DNA from: Pseudothauera lacus
Lineage (GTDB): Bacteria > Pseudomonadota > Gammaproteobacteria > Burkholderiales > Rhodocyclaceae
DNA length: 64,000 bases
NCBI RefSeq assembly: GCF_003034845.1
Contig: NZ_PZKC01000010.1
Coordinates: 1-64,000 of the forward strand
Reading direction: 5' to 3'
Made by a program: the position numbers and the translations under genes. Shown piece after piece: positions 6,816-14,593 of this stretch. Within the stretch, counting starts at the first letter, position 1, and each line of letters opens with the position of its first letter. Below the pieces are notes generated by a model. The model did no database searches and had not been told where the DNA came from. It worked only from the letters and a program-made list of their open reading frames with translations.

Positions 6816-7679
6816 ATGAATGTCCTGCCGCGCACCGTGTACGCGTCCCTGCTGGCGACCCTGCTGAGTTGTGCGGCCGGTCTGGCAGCGGCCACCGAAC
6901 GCCTCTCCGAGCGCTGGGACGAGCGCCGCGCGGTCTTGCTGCTGGAGCGCGCGGCCGCCCACCTGCAGTCCCGCGGCGAGGCGGCCCTGGGCGACTTCGC
7001 GCGCCAGGGCGAGTTCGTCGACCGCGACCTCTACGTCTATGTGCTCGATACCGAAGGGCGCTTCCTCGCCAGCGGCGGTTCCTCGTCGGCACTGATCGGC
7101 CAGGACGTCAGCACACGCACCGATTCGGCCGGCAAGCCCTTCTTCCGCGACATGCTCGATCTCGCCCGCAGCGCCGGCAGCGGCCGCATCGACTACCGCT
7201 GGCTGAATCCGGTGAGCAACCGCGATGAGCCCAAGGTGGCCCTGTTCCGCCGTATCGGCAGCTACATCGTCGCCGTCGGCTTCTATTCGCCGCGCGCCAC
7301 TGCGGCGCAGGCGCGCGAGTTGCTGGAGCGTGCCGCGCTGGCCCTCGGCGCCGATGCCGACGGTGCGCTGGCGGCGTTCCAGGAGCTCGATGGCGGTTAC
7401 ATGCAGGACGATCTCTACGTCTTCGTCGTCGATCTTGAAGACGGTCGCTTCCTTGCCAATGGCGCCAGCCCGGCGCTGCGCGGCCGTGACGGCCGCGAGC
7501 TGCGCGACCCGCGCGGCAAGGCCGTGATCAGCGACATGATCGCCATCGCCCGCAGCCGCGGCCACGGGCAGCTCGAATACCTGTGGCGCAATCCGCTGAC
7601 CGCGAAGACGGAGAGCAAGACCTCGTTCTTCCGCCGCGTCGACGGCATGCTCGTCGGGGTGGGCTACTACACGCGCTGA
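6816..7679 (+). CDS. Periplasmic protein with two Cache domains
   Basis: 287 aa with an N-terminal signal sequence (LLATLLSCAAGLAAA, cleavage near residue 26). Two homologous halves follow, each with the single-Cache pattern: DRDLYVYVLDTEGRFLASGG...GKPFFRDMLDLA...YRWLNP (about 65-145) and QDDLYVFVVDLEDGRFLANG...GKAVISDMIAIA...YLWRNP (about 195-275). Cache domains bind small ligands extracytoplasmically. Unlike typical Cache receptors this protein has no transmembrane signalling or kinase part, so it is a free periplasmic binding protein or a partner of a separate receptor. Its stop overlaps the 3' end of the convergent ABC-F gene by 13 bases. Confidence 0.8.
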   Translation: MNVLPRTVYASLLATLLSCAAGLAAATERLSERWDERRAVLLLERAAAHLQSRGEAALGDFARQGEFVDRDLYVYVLDTEGRFLASGGSSSALIGQDVSTRTDSAGKPFFRDMLDLARSAGSGRIDYRWLNPVSNRDEPKVALFRRIGSYIVAVGFYSPRATAAQARELLERAALALGADADGALAAFQELDGGYMQDDLYVFVVDLEDGRFLANGASPALRGRDGRELRDPRGKAVISDMIAIARSRGHGQLEYLWRNPLTAKTESKTSFFRRVDGMLVGVGYYTR

Positions 7680-9313
7680 GCTCCTGCCGCGCGCGGGCGC
7701 AGCTGCCATCCCTGCGGCGTCCATTGCAGGACGTCGGTGAGCGCCAGTGCGTCGAGGAAGTGGTGGTCGTGCGAGACCACCAGCAGGGCGCCGCGGTAGG
7801 CGCGCAGCATTTCCTCGACGGCCTGCAGCGAGGGCAGGTCGATGTGGTTGGTGGGTTCGTCGAGCAGCAGCAGGCGCGCCGGCGGTTCGGCATACAGCGC
7901 GCAGGCCAGCGCTGCCTTCAGCCGTTCGCCGCCCGACAGGGTGGTGGCGGGCGCCAGTGCGCGACGTGCGTCGAGGCCCAGCAGCGCCAGCCGGGTGCGC
8001 GCCTGCGCTTCGCCGAGAGCGGGGTTGGCGGCCAGCAGGGCGGTGAGCGCGGGGCGCCCGCCCTCCACCCCGGCGAGCGCCTGGTCTACCCAGGTGCTGG
8101 GCACCGTCACCGTGCACCGCCCCTGAGCGGGAGCGAGCTGTCCGGCGAGCAGCTTCAGCAGCGTGCTCTTGCCGCAGCCGTTGGGGCCGCACAGCGCAAT
8201 GCGGCGCGGTCCGCTCACCACCAGGTCGAGTGCCTGCGCGGTGGCGCGTCCGTATGGCAGGCGCACGCCTGCCAGCACCGCCACCTGCTTGCCGGCCGCA
8301 ACCGTGCCGGCGGGCGACAGCAGTACCGTCGGGGGGCTGTCGTCAATCGCCGCAGCGGCGGCGTGGACCGCCGCATCGAGCCCCTTGCGGGTGTTCTCAC
8401 GGCTCGCCCGCAGGCGGGCGCTGCTGTGTTCGCTGCGCTCCTTGGCGCGGTCGAGGAGGATCTGCGCCTGGTTGGCGTCGCGCGCGCTGCGCTGCCCCTG
8501 CGCCGCGCGCTGTGCGAGGCGTTCCTGCTGGCGGCGCAGTTCGACCTCGCCGCGGCGCCTCTCGGTGCGGGCGTGGGCCAGCGCCTGCGCCGCGGCGTCC
8601 GTCGCGCGGGCCTTGGCGGCGGCGTAGCAGCCGTAGTCGCCGCCGTGGCGCTGCAGGCCATGGCGGCCCAGCTCGACGATGGCCTCCATGCGGTCGAGCA
8701 CGGCACGGTCGTGGCTGATCACGATCAGGGCGCGCCGCCACGCCGTAAGGCGCCGGTAGAGCGCGTCACGCGCCGAGGCGTCGAGGTGGTTGCTCGGTTC
8801 GTCGAGGATCAGTACTTCGGCGTCGTCGACAAATGCGCCCAGCAGCGCTACCCGCGTGCATTCCCCGCCGCTCAGCCCGGCGGCCGGGGTCTCGGCGTCG
8901 AGATGGCCGAGACCTTCGGCGGCGAGCGCGGCTTCCAGGCGCCGGCGCAGATCCCAGCGTTCGCCGACGATGTCGAAATCCGCTGCGCTGGTACTGCCCC
9001 GCTCGATGCGCGCGAGCGCATCCACCACCGCGCCGATCCCGGCGACGTCGGCCACCCGGCGATGCCGCGCGGGGTCGATGAACTGGGCCACGTAGCGCAC
9101 CCGGCCGTGGCGCATCACCTGCCCGGCAGTGGGGGCCAGCTCGCCGGCGATGATGCGTGCGAGCACCGACTTGCCGACCCCATTGCGCCCGACCAGGCCG
9201 CTGCGGCGATCGTCGAAATGGCCGTCGAGGCCGGAAAACAGGGGGCTGCCGTCGGGCAGCAGGAAGGAGACGCGATCGAGCGTGATCGCCGTGCGCGAGT
9301 GCGAACCTGACAT
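7667..9313 (-). CDS. ABC-F family ATP-binding protein
   Basis: 548 aa with two nucleotide-binding domains in one chain and no membrane segment. The first has Walker A GRNGVGKSVL (about residue 44), signature LSGGECTR and Walker B VLILDEPSNHLD. The second has GPNGCGKSTL, LSGGERLK and LLLLDEPTNHID. A charged linker rich in Arg/Ala/Gln joins them. ABC-F proteins act on the ribosome (translation rescue or antibiotic protection, Uup/EttA/YheS types); the member here cannot be assigned by eye. The ATG at 9313 is chosen because GGAG lies 7 bases upstream; a GTG at 9337 would add eight residues. Confidence 0.88.
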   Translation of the reverse strand: MSGSHSRTAITLDRVSFLLPDGSPLFSGLDGHFDDRRSGLVGRNGVGKSVLARIIAGELAPTAGQVMRHGRVRYVAQFIDPARHRRVADVAGIGAVVDALARIERGSTSAADFDIVGERWDLRRRLEAALAAEGLGHLDAETPAAGLSGGECTRVALLGAFVDDAEVLILDEPSNHLDASARDALYRRLTAWRRALIVISHDRAVLDRMEAIVELGRHGLQRHGGDYGCYAAAKARATDAAAQALAHARTERRRGEVELRRQQERLAQRAAQGQRSARDANQAQILLDRAKERSEHSSARLRASRENTRKGLDAAVHAAAAAIDDSPPTVLLSPAGTVAAGKQVAVLAGVRLPYGRATAQALDLVVSGPRRIALCGPNGCGKSTLLKLLAGQLAPAQGRCTVTVPSTWVDQALAGVEGGRPALTALLAANPALGEAQARTRLALLGLDARRALAPATTLSGGERLKAALACALYAEPPARLLLLDEPTNHIDLPSLQAVEEMLRAYRGALLVVSHDHHFLDALALTDVLQWTPQGWQLRPRAAGAQRV

Positions 9314-9526
9314 GAGTGCTCCGGAAAATGCCGACACGGCTTCCGTTGCGGCAACGGAAGCGGAAAAAGGTGGCTGTGGCGGCCACGGGGCATTTACAGG
9401 CGCATCGGTCGGGCACTCCGCAGGGGTGATGAATGCGCGGATTATGAACCCCTTGCCAGCCCCTTGTCACCGGCGTAGCGTTGGACGTGCCGGTGTTCCC
9501 GCAATGGCCGGCGAGCGAGGTCGGCA

Positions 9527-10523
9527 ATGCGTGCGATGGTCTATGAAGGGGCGGCGCAGCTGCGTCTGGTCGAGCGTCCGCGGCCACGGCCGGGGGCGGG
9601 GCAGGTGCTGCTGCAGGTCGAGGCCTGCGGGGTGTGCCGCACCGACCTCCATCTGGTCGATGGCGAGCTGCCCGCGCCGCTGCTGCCGGTCATCCCCGGG
9701 CATGAGATCGTCGGTCGGGTGCGGGCCGTGGGCGCCGGGGTGGACGGTTTTGCCATCGGCCAGCGCGTCGGCGTGCCGTGGCTGGGATGGACCTGCGGCA
9801 GCTGCGACTACTGCCGCCGCGGGCAGGAGAACCTCTGCGATGCCGCGCGCTTCACCGGCTACACGATCGACGGCGGCTACGCCGAATACACCGTTGCCGA
9901 CCAGCGCTACTGCTTCGCCCTCCCGGAGGCGCCATCCGCAGCTGCGCTCGCCCCCCCTGCTGTGTGCCGGGCTGATCGGCCACCGTGCCCTTGCCATGGC
10001 TGGCGATGCCCAGCGGGTGGGCATCTACGGCTTCGGCGCGGCCGCCCACATCGTTGCCCAGGTGCTGCGCCATCAGGGGCGGCCGTTCTACGCCTTCACC
10101 CGCAGTGGCGACGACGACAGCCAGCGCTTTGCCCGCCAGCTGGGGGCGACATGGTGCGGCGACAGTACTGCGCCGCCGCAGGCCCTCGACGCCGCACTGA
10201 TCTTCGCCCCGGCCGGCGAACTGGTGCCGGCGGCGTTGCGTGCGGTGCGCAAGGGCGGCACGGTGGTGTGCGCAGGCATCCACATGAGCCCCATCCCGAC
10301 CTTTCCCTACGACATCCTGTGGGGCGAGCGCACGCTGCGCTCGGTGGCCAATCTTACCCGCAGCGATGGCATGCGCTTCTTCGAGCTCGCCGCGCACACG
10401 CCCATCGACACCAGTGTCCGCCCGTGGCCGCTGGAAGCCGCCAACGAGGCCCTTGCCGCCCTGCGCAGCGGGCGCATCCAGGGTGCCGCGGTGCTGTTGC
10501 CGGAGGGCGGGCCGAGTGAGTGA
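9527..10523 (+). pseudogene. Zinc-dependent alcohol dehydrogenase (MDR), frameshifted
   Basis: The first ~140 codons encode an intact catalytic N-terminal domain. Catalytic zinc ligands are C37 (GVCRTDLH) and H59-E60 (PGHEIVG); the structural zinc ligands C90, C93, C96 and C104 are in CGSCDYCRRGQENLC. At the run of seven Cs (9951-9957) the frame breaks. The NAD-binding half (VGIYGFGAAAHIVAQVL and onward) continues in another frame to 10523. Six Cs would restore SAAALAPLLCAGLIGHRAL, the expected sequence. A real frameshift, slippage-dependent expression or a sequencing error are all possible. With the repair it would be a ~331-aa member close to AdhP/AdhA-like enzymes. Confidence 0.8.
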
Positions 10524-10553
10524 GCCTGCTGTTTCAAACCGTCAGGGGGCAGC

Positions 10554-10844
10554 ATGAAGCGCGCTGCGCTGCTGTTGATCCTGGCGCTGCTGGCCCCTTC
10601 CGCCGCGGCCGGACCCTGGCGCGCGGAGGAGGGCAACGTGTCCGGCTGGCAGCTGATGAGTCCGGCCGAGCGCGTGGAGCACCAGCGCCGGCTGCGCGGT
10701 TTCACCCGCTACGAGGACTGTCGTGCCTATCAGGAAGCCCATCACGCGGAGATGGCGGCGCGCGCCGGGGCCGCGGGGGTGGTGCTGACCCCACGCGCAC
10801 AAACGGCCTGCGACCAGTTGCGCGCGCGCGGGAGGCTGAAGTGA
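10554..10844 (+). CDS. Small secreted protein, unknown function
   Basis: 96 aa. It begins with a signal peptide (MKRAALLLILALLAPSAAA, cleavage near AGP). The mature part is charged, with WQLMSPAERVEHQRRLRGF and a Cys-containing EDCRAYQEAHHAEM, a pattern seen in small periplasmic proteins of betaproteobacteria. One more Cys (TACDQL) could form a disulfide. Its stop overlaps the GTG start of the ferric reductase gene, so the two are coupled and probably part of one redox module with the cytochrome b5-like gene. Confidence 0.65.
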   Translation: MKRAALLLILALLAPSAAAGPWRAEEGNVSGWQLMSPAERVEHQRRLRGFTRYEDCRAYQEAHHAEMAARAGAAGVVLTPRAQTACDQLRARGRLK

Positions 10845-12109
10845 GCGCAGCGCTCTCCGCCCTGCGCGGCCTGGCGGCGCCCGGCCTGCTGCTCGCCCTG
10901 CCGGCGGCATGCCTGATCTGGGCCTGGCCGGTCGAACTGCACGGCTGGCGCGCCGTTGCCATCGTCAGCGCTTGGGCAGGAACCGCGCTGCTGGTTGGCA
11001 GCACCCTGCTGATGGTGCGCGCGGCGCGACTGGCTGCCTTGTTCGGTGGACTGGATGCGCAGTACCGCTGGCACCATCTTGGCGGCACCGTTGCCTATGC
11101 CTTGCTGCTGGCCCATCCGCTGGCCCTGGCTGCTGCGGCTTGGCAGGAATCCCCCCGCCTGGCCTGGGAAGTGCTTTCTCCCTGGGCGCAACACTGGACG
11201 GTGTGGCTGGGCTGGGCAGCACTCGGTTTGCTGATGGTGGGACTGGCGGCGACATTCAGCCTGCATCTGCCATACCGCCGTTGGCGGGCGCTGCATTACC
11301 TGGCAGGTGCGGGGGTGGTTGCCGGCTTGATTCACGCCTGGACACTGCTTGCCCAACCCGGCCCGCTGGCCTTGCTCTTGCCGCTGGCGGCGCTGGCGCT
11401 CTGCTGGCGGTTGATCGGCAGCGATCTGGGCCTCGCGGCGCGCCCCTACCGCGTACGCAGTGTGGCAGCGCGTGCGGCAGGGATGATAGAAGCGGTGCTG
11501 GAGCCCTGCGGGCCTCGCATGGCAGTTTCTCCGGGTCAGTTTGTTTTCGCCGCGTTTGGCGATGGGCCCGGTTTTCGCGGCTGCGGCGAGTTTCACCCCT
11601 TCACCGTGAGCAGCATCGGAGACGACGGTGCGCTGGCGGTGGGCATCAAGGCGCTGGGGCCGTGTTCGCGCCATGTGCAGGGGCTGACGCCGGGCGTTGC
11701 GGTGCGTCTGGAAGGGCCTTTTGGCCGTTTTCTCGCCGACCGTGCCGACGGTCCGCAGTTCTGGCTGGCCGGTGGGGTGGGCATCACCCCTTTCATCGCC
11801 GCCCTGCGTGCCGGCCCGCTGCAGCAACCGACGACCTTGCTGTACTTCTACCGCAGTGCCCAGGATGCGGCCTACCTTGAGGAGCTGCGTTCCATCGCTG
11901 CGGCCGATGCATGCCTCACCCTGGTGGCCGAGGCCGCCGCGGGCCCGCCGCCGACGCTGGATGTGAGACTGTCAGAGGTACCCGGACTCGGCGCGCGCCA
12001 GGCGCAATTGTGCGGGCCCGCAGCGCTGGTCGAAGCTGCCCGCGGTGCCTTGCTGAGCCATGGCATGCCGGCAGCGGCCATCCATTTCGAACGCTTCGAC
12101 TTCCGCTGA
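10841..12109 (+). CDS. Ferric reductase-like transmembrane flavoprotein
   Basis: 422 aa. The N-terminal ~200 residues contain about six hydrophobic segments of the ferric-reductase/YedZ fold, with candidate haem-ligand histidines (WHHLGG, LLLAHPLALA, LHYLAGAG, LIHAW). The C-terminal part is a ferredoxin-NADP reductase-like module: FAD-binding FHPFTVSS, then GVAVRLEGPFGRF and the NAD(P)-binding GGVGITPFIAAL. It should pass electrons from cytosolic NAD(P)H across the membrane to a metal or haem acceptor. The GTG at 10841 is preceded by GGAGG at 10831-10835. Its stop overlaps the ATG of the cytochrome b5-like gene (TGATG). Confidence 0.82.
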   Translation: MSAALSALRGLAAPGLLLALPAACLIWAWPVELHGWRAVAIVSAWAGTALLVGSTLLMVRAARLAALFGGLDAQYRWHHLGGTVAYALLLAHPLALAAAAWQESPRLAWEVLSPWAQHWTVWLGWAALGLLMVGLAATFSLHLPYRRWRALHYLAGAGVVAGLIHAWTLLAQPGPLALLLPLAALALCWRLIGSDLGLAARPYRVRSVAARAAGMIEAVLEPCGPRMAVSPGQFVFAAFGDGPGFRGCGEFHPFTVSSIGDDGALAVGIKALGPCSRHVQGLTPGVAVRLEGPFGRFLADRADGPQFWLAGGVGITPFIAALRAGPLQQPTTLLYFYRSAQDAAYLEELRSIAAADACLTLVAEAAAGPPPTLDVRLSEVPGLGARQAQLCGPAALVEAARGALLSHGMPAAAIHFERFDFR

Positions 12110-12471
12110 TGCGCGCCCTGTTTCTCGTTTCCACCGTTCTGTTCTGGATCGTCGTGGCGGCGGCGTGGGTCAGTGCGTTGCGGCCCCTGGCTCCCGCACC
12201 GTCCGATGTGTCCGCGGAGCCGCGCTACGTGCTGGCCGACATTGCGCAGCACGGCAGTGTGGATGATTGCTGGATGGCCATCGACGGGGTGGTCTACGAT
12301 TTCACTGCCTACCTGCCCGAGCACCCCACAAGCCCGCGCGTGATGGCCGCGTGGTGCGGGAAGGAGGCCAGTGAGGCCTATCACACCAAGACTCGCGGCC
12401 GTCCGCACTCCAGCTACGCTGACGGTCTGCTGCCAGCCTGGCGCGTCGGCGTACTCGCGGCGGAACCCTGA
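12109..12471 (+). CDS. Cytochrome b5-like haem-binding protein, membrane-anchored
   Basis: 120 aa. An N-terminal hydrophobic segment (FLVSTVLFWIVVAAAWV) is followed by a cytochrome b5 core: YVLADIAQHGSVDDCWMAIDGVVYDFTAYLPEHP with the HP haem-ligand motif, and the second haem-side His in EAYHTKTRG. Coupled by a TGATG overlap to the ferric-reductase gene upstream, it is the likely electron partner of that protein on the outer face of the membrane. The pairing is inferred from gene coupling. Confidence 0.75.
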   Translation: MRALFLVSTVLFWIVVAAAWVSALRPLAPAPSDVSAEPRYVLADIAQHGSVDDCWMAIDGVVYDFTAYLPEHPTSPRVMAAWCGKEASEAYHTKTRGRPHSSYADGLLPAWRVGVLAAEP

Positions 12472-12476
12472 TGCGC

Positions 12477-12818
12477 TTAACGCCCCGCGCCGCAGGGGCG
12501 GCGTTCGGCGCCACAGTGCCGGAAGTCGCCGAGCGGACGGTTGAAGGTGTACTCCAGCGGCGCGCCCACCCACTCGCGCGCAGTCTGCCCGGCGGTGCCG
12601 GTGGGCAGGGTGAAGGGCAGGGCGATGAGGAAGCCGGCGCCGCCGACCACGGCACCGAGCAGGCCCAGCGGACGCACCACCACCAGGTCGACGGCCATGT
12701 CGGTGGCGCGGTCGCCGGTCACCGCCTCGTCGTGCTGGGCGCGCACGCCGGGGGCGCCGACGGTGAGGCAGGCACACAGGGCGGTGATGGCCAGGCGCTG
12801 CGCTGCGGGGCTGCGCAT
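12477..12818 (-). CDS. Small exported/membrane protein, unknown function
   Basis: 113 aa. A signal peptide (RLAITALCACLTVGAPGVRA) is followed by a hydrophobic glycine-rich segment PLGLLGAVVGGAGFLIALPFTLP that would cross the membrane, then AREWVGAPLEYTFNRPLGDF, a tail found in many proteobacterial proteins of unknown function. The ATG at 12818 gives the signal peptide directly; longer in-frame starts add Arg-rich residues. It is convergent with the cytochrome b5-like gene, separated by five bases. Confidence 0.6.
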   Translation of the reverse strand: MRSPAAQRLAITALCACLTVGAPGVRAQHDEAVTGDRATDMAVDLVVVRPLGLLGAVVGGAGFLIALPFTLPTGTAGQTAREWVGAPLEYTFNRPLGDFRHCGAERRPCGAGR

Positions 12819-12859
12819 GGGGTTCTCCGTTGCGGGTGATGTTCCAGTATGGGCCGTGC

Positions 12860-13291
12860 TCAGGCCTTCGGCCAGAGGATCATCTGCGTGCAGCGGAACA
12901 ATGCGAGCTTGCGCCCGCTGGCGACGTCGGTGACTTCGGCGTCCCATACCTGGGTGGTGCGCCCGAGGTGCTGGGCGGTGGCCACGCAGGCAATGCTGCC
13001 TTCGCGCACGGTGCCGAGGTGGTTGCTCTTCAGCTCGACGGTGGTGAAGGACTGCGCGCCGGCAGGCAGGTGCACGATGGTGCCGTAGCCGCAGGTGGTG
13101 TCGGCCAGCGCGACGATGCTGGCGGCGTGAAGGAATTCGTTGGGGGCGATGTGCAGGCGCTTCACCGGCATGCGGCTGGTGAGGCGGCCCTGTTCCATGC
13201 TGAGGATCTCGATGCCCAGATAGCCGGGCAGGTACTCGGCGCCACGGGCGTTGAGGGTGGCGATGTCGATGTCGCTGTGCAGCGTGCTCAT
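12860..13291 (-). CDS. PaaI-family hotdog thioesterase
   Basis: 143 aa. Hotdog-fold acyl-CoA thioesterase pattern: LGIEILSMEQGRLTSRMPV, LHAASIVALADTTCGYGTIVHLP (family consensus HGG-..-ALADTA-G-A), TVELKSNHLGTVREGSIACVA and TTQVWDAEVTD. In the second element His is replaced by Leu-His-Ala-Ala, as in other PaaI/YbgC-like members. Expected to hydrolyse aryl- or acyl-CoA in the cytoplasm. It is divergent from the nuclease gene at 13442, with about 150 bases between them. Confidence 0.82.
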   Translation of the reverse strand: MSTLHSDIDIATLNARGAEYLPGYLGIEILSMEQGRLTSRMPVKRLHIAPNEFLHAASIVALADTTCGYGTIVHLPAGAQSFTTVELKSNHLGTVREGSIACVATAQHLGRTTQVWDAEVTDVASGRKLALFRCTQMILWPKA

Positions 13292-13441
13292 GAGCGGGTC
13301 TCCGCTGGCCTGGGGGTGGTGGGCCGCACTATACCAGTGCGTATGGAGTCCGGGTCCGGCCAGGTGCCGCTGTGCAGCTGCCGGCCGCGGCCGTATCATC
13401 GCGCCGGTGCGCGCGTCCTGCCGCCACGCCGTGGAGAACCC

Positions 13442-14593
13442 ATGCCCGTCTTCCTGCACACCGCCGACTGGCAGATCGGCAAGCTGTTCGGCCAGTTCGA
13501 TGCCGACGAGGCCGCCCTGCTGGCCGAAGAGCGCTTCGCCGCGGTGGAGCACATCGCCGCGCTGGCCACCGCGCACGCCGTCGATGCGGTGCTGGTGGCC
13601 GGCGACGTGTTCGATGCGCAGACCGTCACCGAACGCTGCATCCACCGCCTCTTCCACGCCCTGCGCGGCTACTCCGGGCCGTGGCTGCTGCTGCCCGGCA
13701 ACCACGATGCGGCGCTCGCCGAATCGGTGTGGACGCGCGCCGAGCGGCTGGCCGCGGTGCCGTCCAACGTCCACCTCTGCCTGCGTGCCGAAGTGCTGCG
13801 GCTGGATGCGCTGCGCGTCGCCGTGTTGCCGGCGCCGCTCACCCAGCGCAACACCCACGCCGACCTCACCGAGTGGTTCGACGCCGCCGACACCCCGCCC
13901 GGCTGGCTGCGCGTGGGGCTGGCGCACGGCAGCGTGCAGGGCATCCTCGCCGAGGACATCGATTCCGCCAACCCCATCGCCGCCGGGCGTGCCGCACGCG
14001 CGCACCTCGACTATCTGGCGCTGGGCGACTGGCACGGTACGCGCCAGATCGACGCGCATACCTGGTACGCCGGCACGCCGGAAAGCGACCGCTTCCGCGC
14101 CAATGCCTCCGGCCAGGTGCTGCGCGTGGTGCTCGGCGCCCCCGGCACGCCGCCGCAGGTCAGCGCACTCGCCAGCGGGCGCTACCGCTGGCACGACAGC
14201 GCCGCCACCCTGCAGGTGGCCAGCGACCTCGACCTGCTGCTGGCGCAGCTCGCCGGCTACGGCGCCGACGACGTGGTGCAGCTCGCGGTGTCCGGACGCT
14301 GCGATCTGGCCGGCCATCGCCGCCTGCAGCAGGCCGTCGAGCAGGCGCGCGGGCGCGCACGCAGCCTGCTTGCCGATCTCTCCGCGCTGCAACTCGAGCC
14401 CACCCTGGACGACATCGAGGCGCTGGCCGCCGACGGCTACATCAACGAGGTCATCGGCGAACTGCAGGCCGCGCAGCATGGCGCCGACCTTGCCCGCGCC
14501 GAGGCCGCGCGCGACGCCCTCGCGCTGCTCGCCGGGCTGCTCGACAGCAGGCGCGGCGCGCGCCACCCGGGTAGCGCAGGAGGCGGGCAATGA
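13442..14593 (+). CDS. Metallophosphoesterase, SbcD/Mre11-like (YhaO type)
   Basis: 383 aa. The calcineurin-like motifs are in order: HTADWQIGK (H6, D9), VLVAGDVFD, LLPGNHD, VGLAHGS and LALGDWHGT, which together bind the two metal ions. It is the nuclease subunit predicted to pair with the ATPase encoded next; the two overlap at ATGA (14590-14593). The C-terminal third (LLAQLAGYGADDVVQLAVSG onward) resembles the capping region of YhaO/SbcD. Role: processing of DNA ends or hairpins in repair. The ATG at 13442 fits a start directly at the first motif. Confidence 0.88.
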   Translation: MPVFLHTADWQIGKLFGQFDADEAALLAEERFAAVEHIAALATAHAVDAVLVAGDVFDAQTVTERCIHRLFHALRGYSGPWLLLPGNHDAALAESVWTRAERLAAVPSNVHLCLRAEVLRLDALRVAVLPAPLTQRNTHADLTEWFDAADTPPGWLRVGLAHGSVQGILAEDIDSANPIAAGRAARAHLDYLALGDWHGTRQIDAHTWYAGTPESDRFRANASGQVLRVVLGAPGTPPQVSALASGRYRWHDSAATLQVASDLDLLLAQLAGYGADDVVQLAVSGRCDLAGHRRLQQAVEQARGRARSLLADLSALQLEPTLDDIEALAADGYINEVIGELQAAQHGADLARAEAARDALALLAGLLDSRRGARHPGSAGGGQ

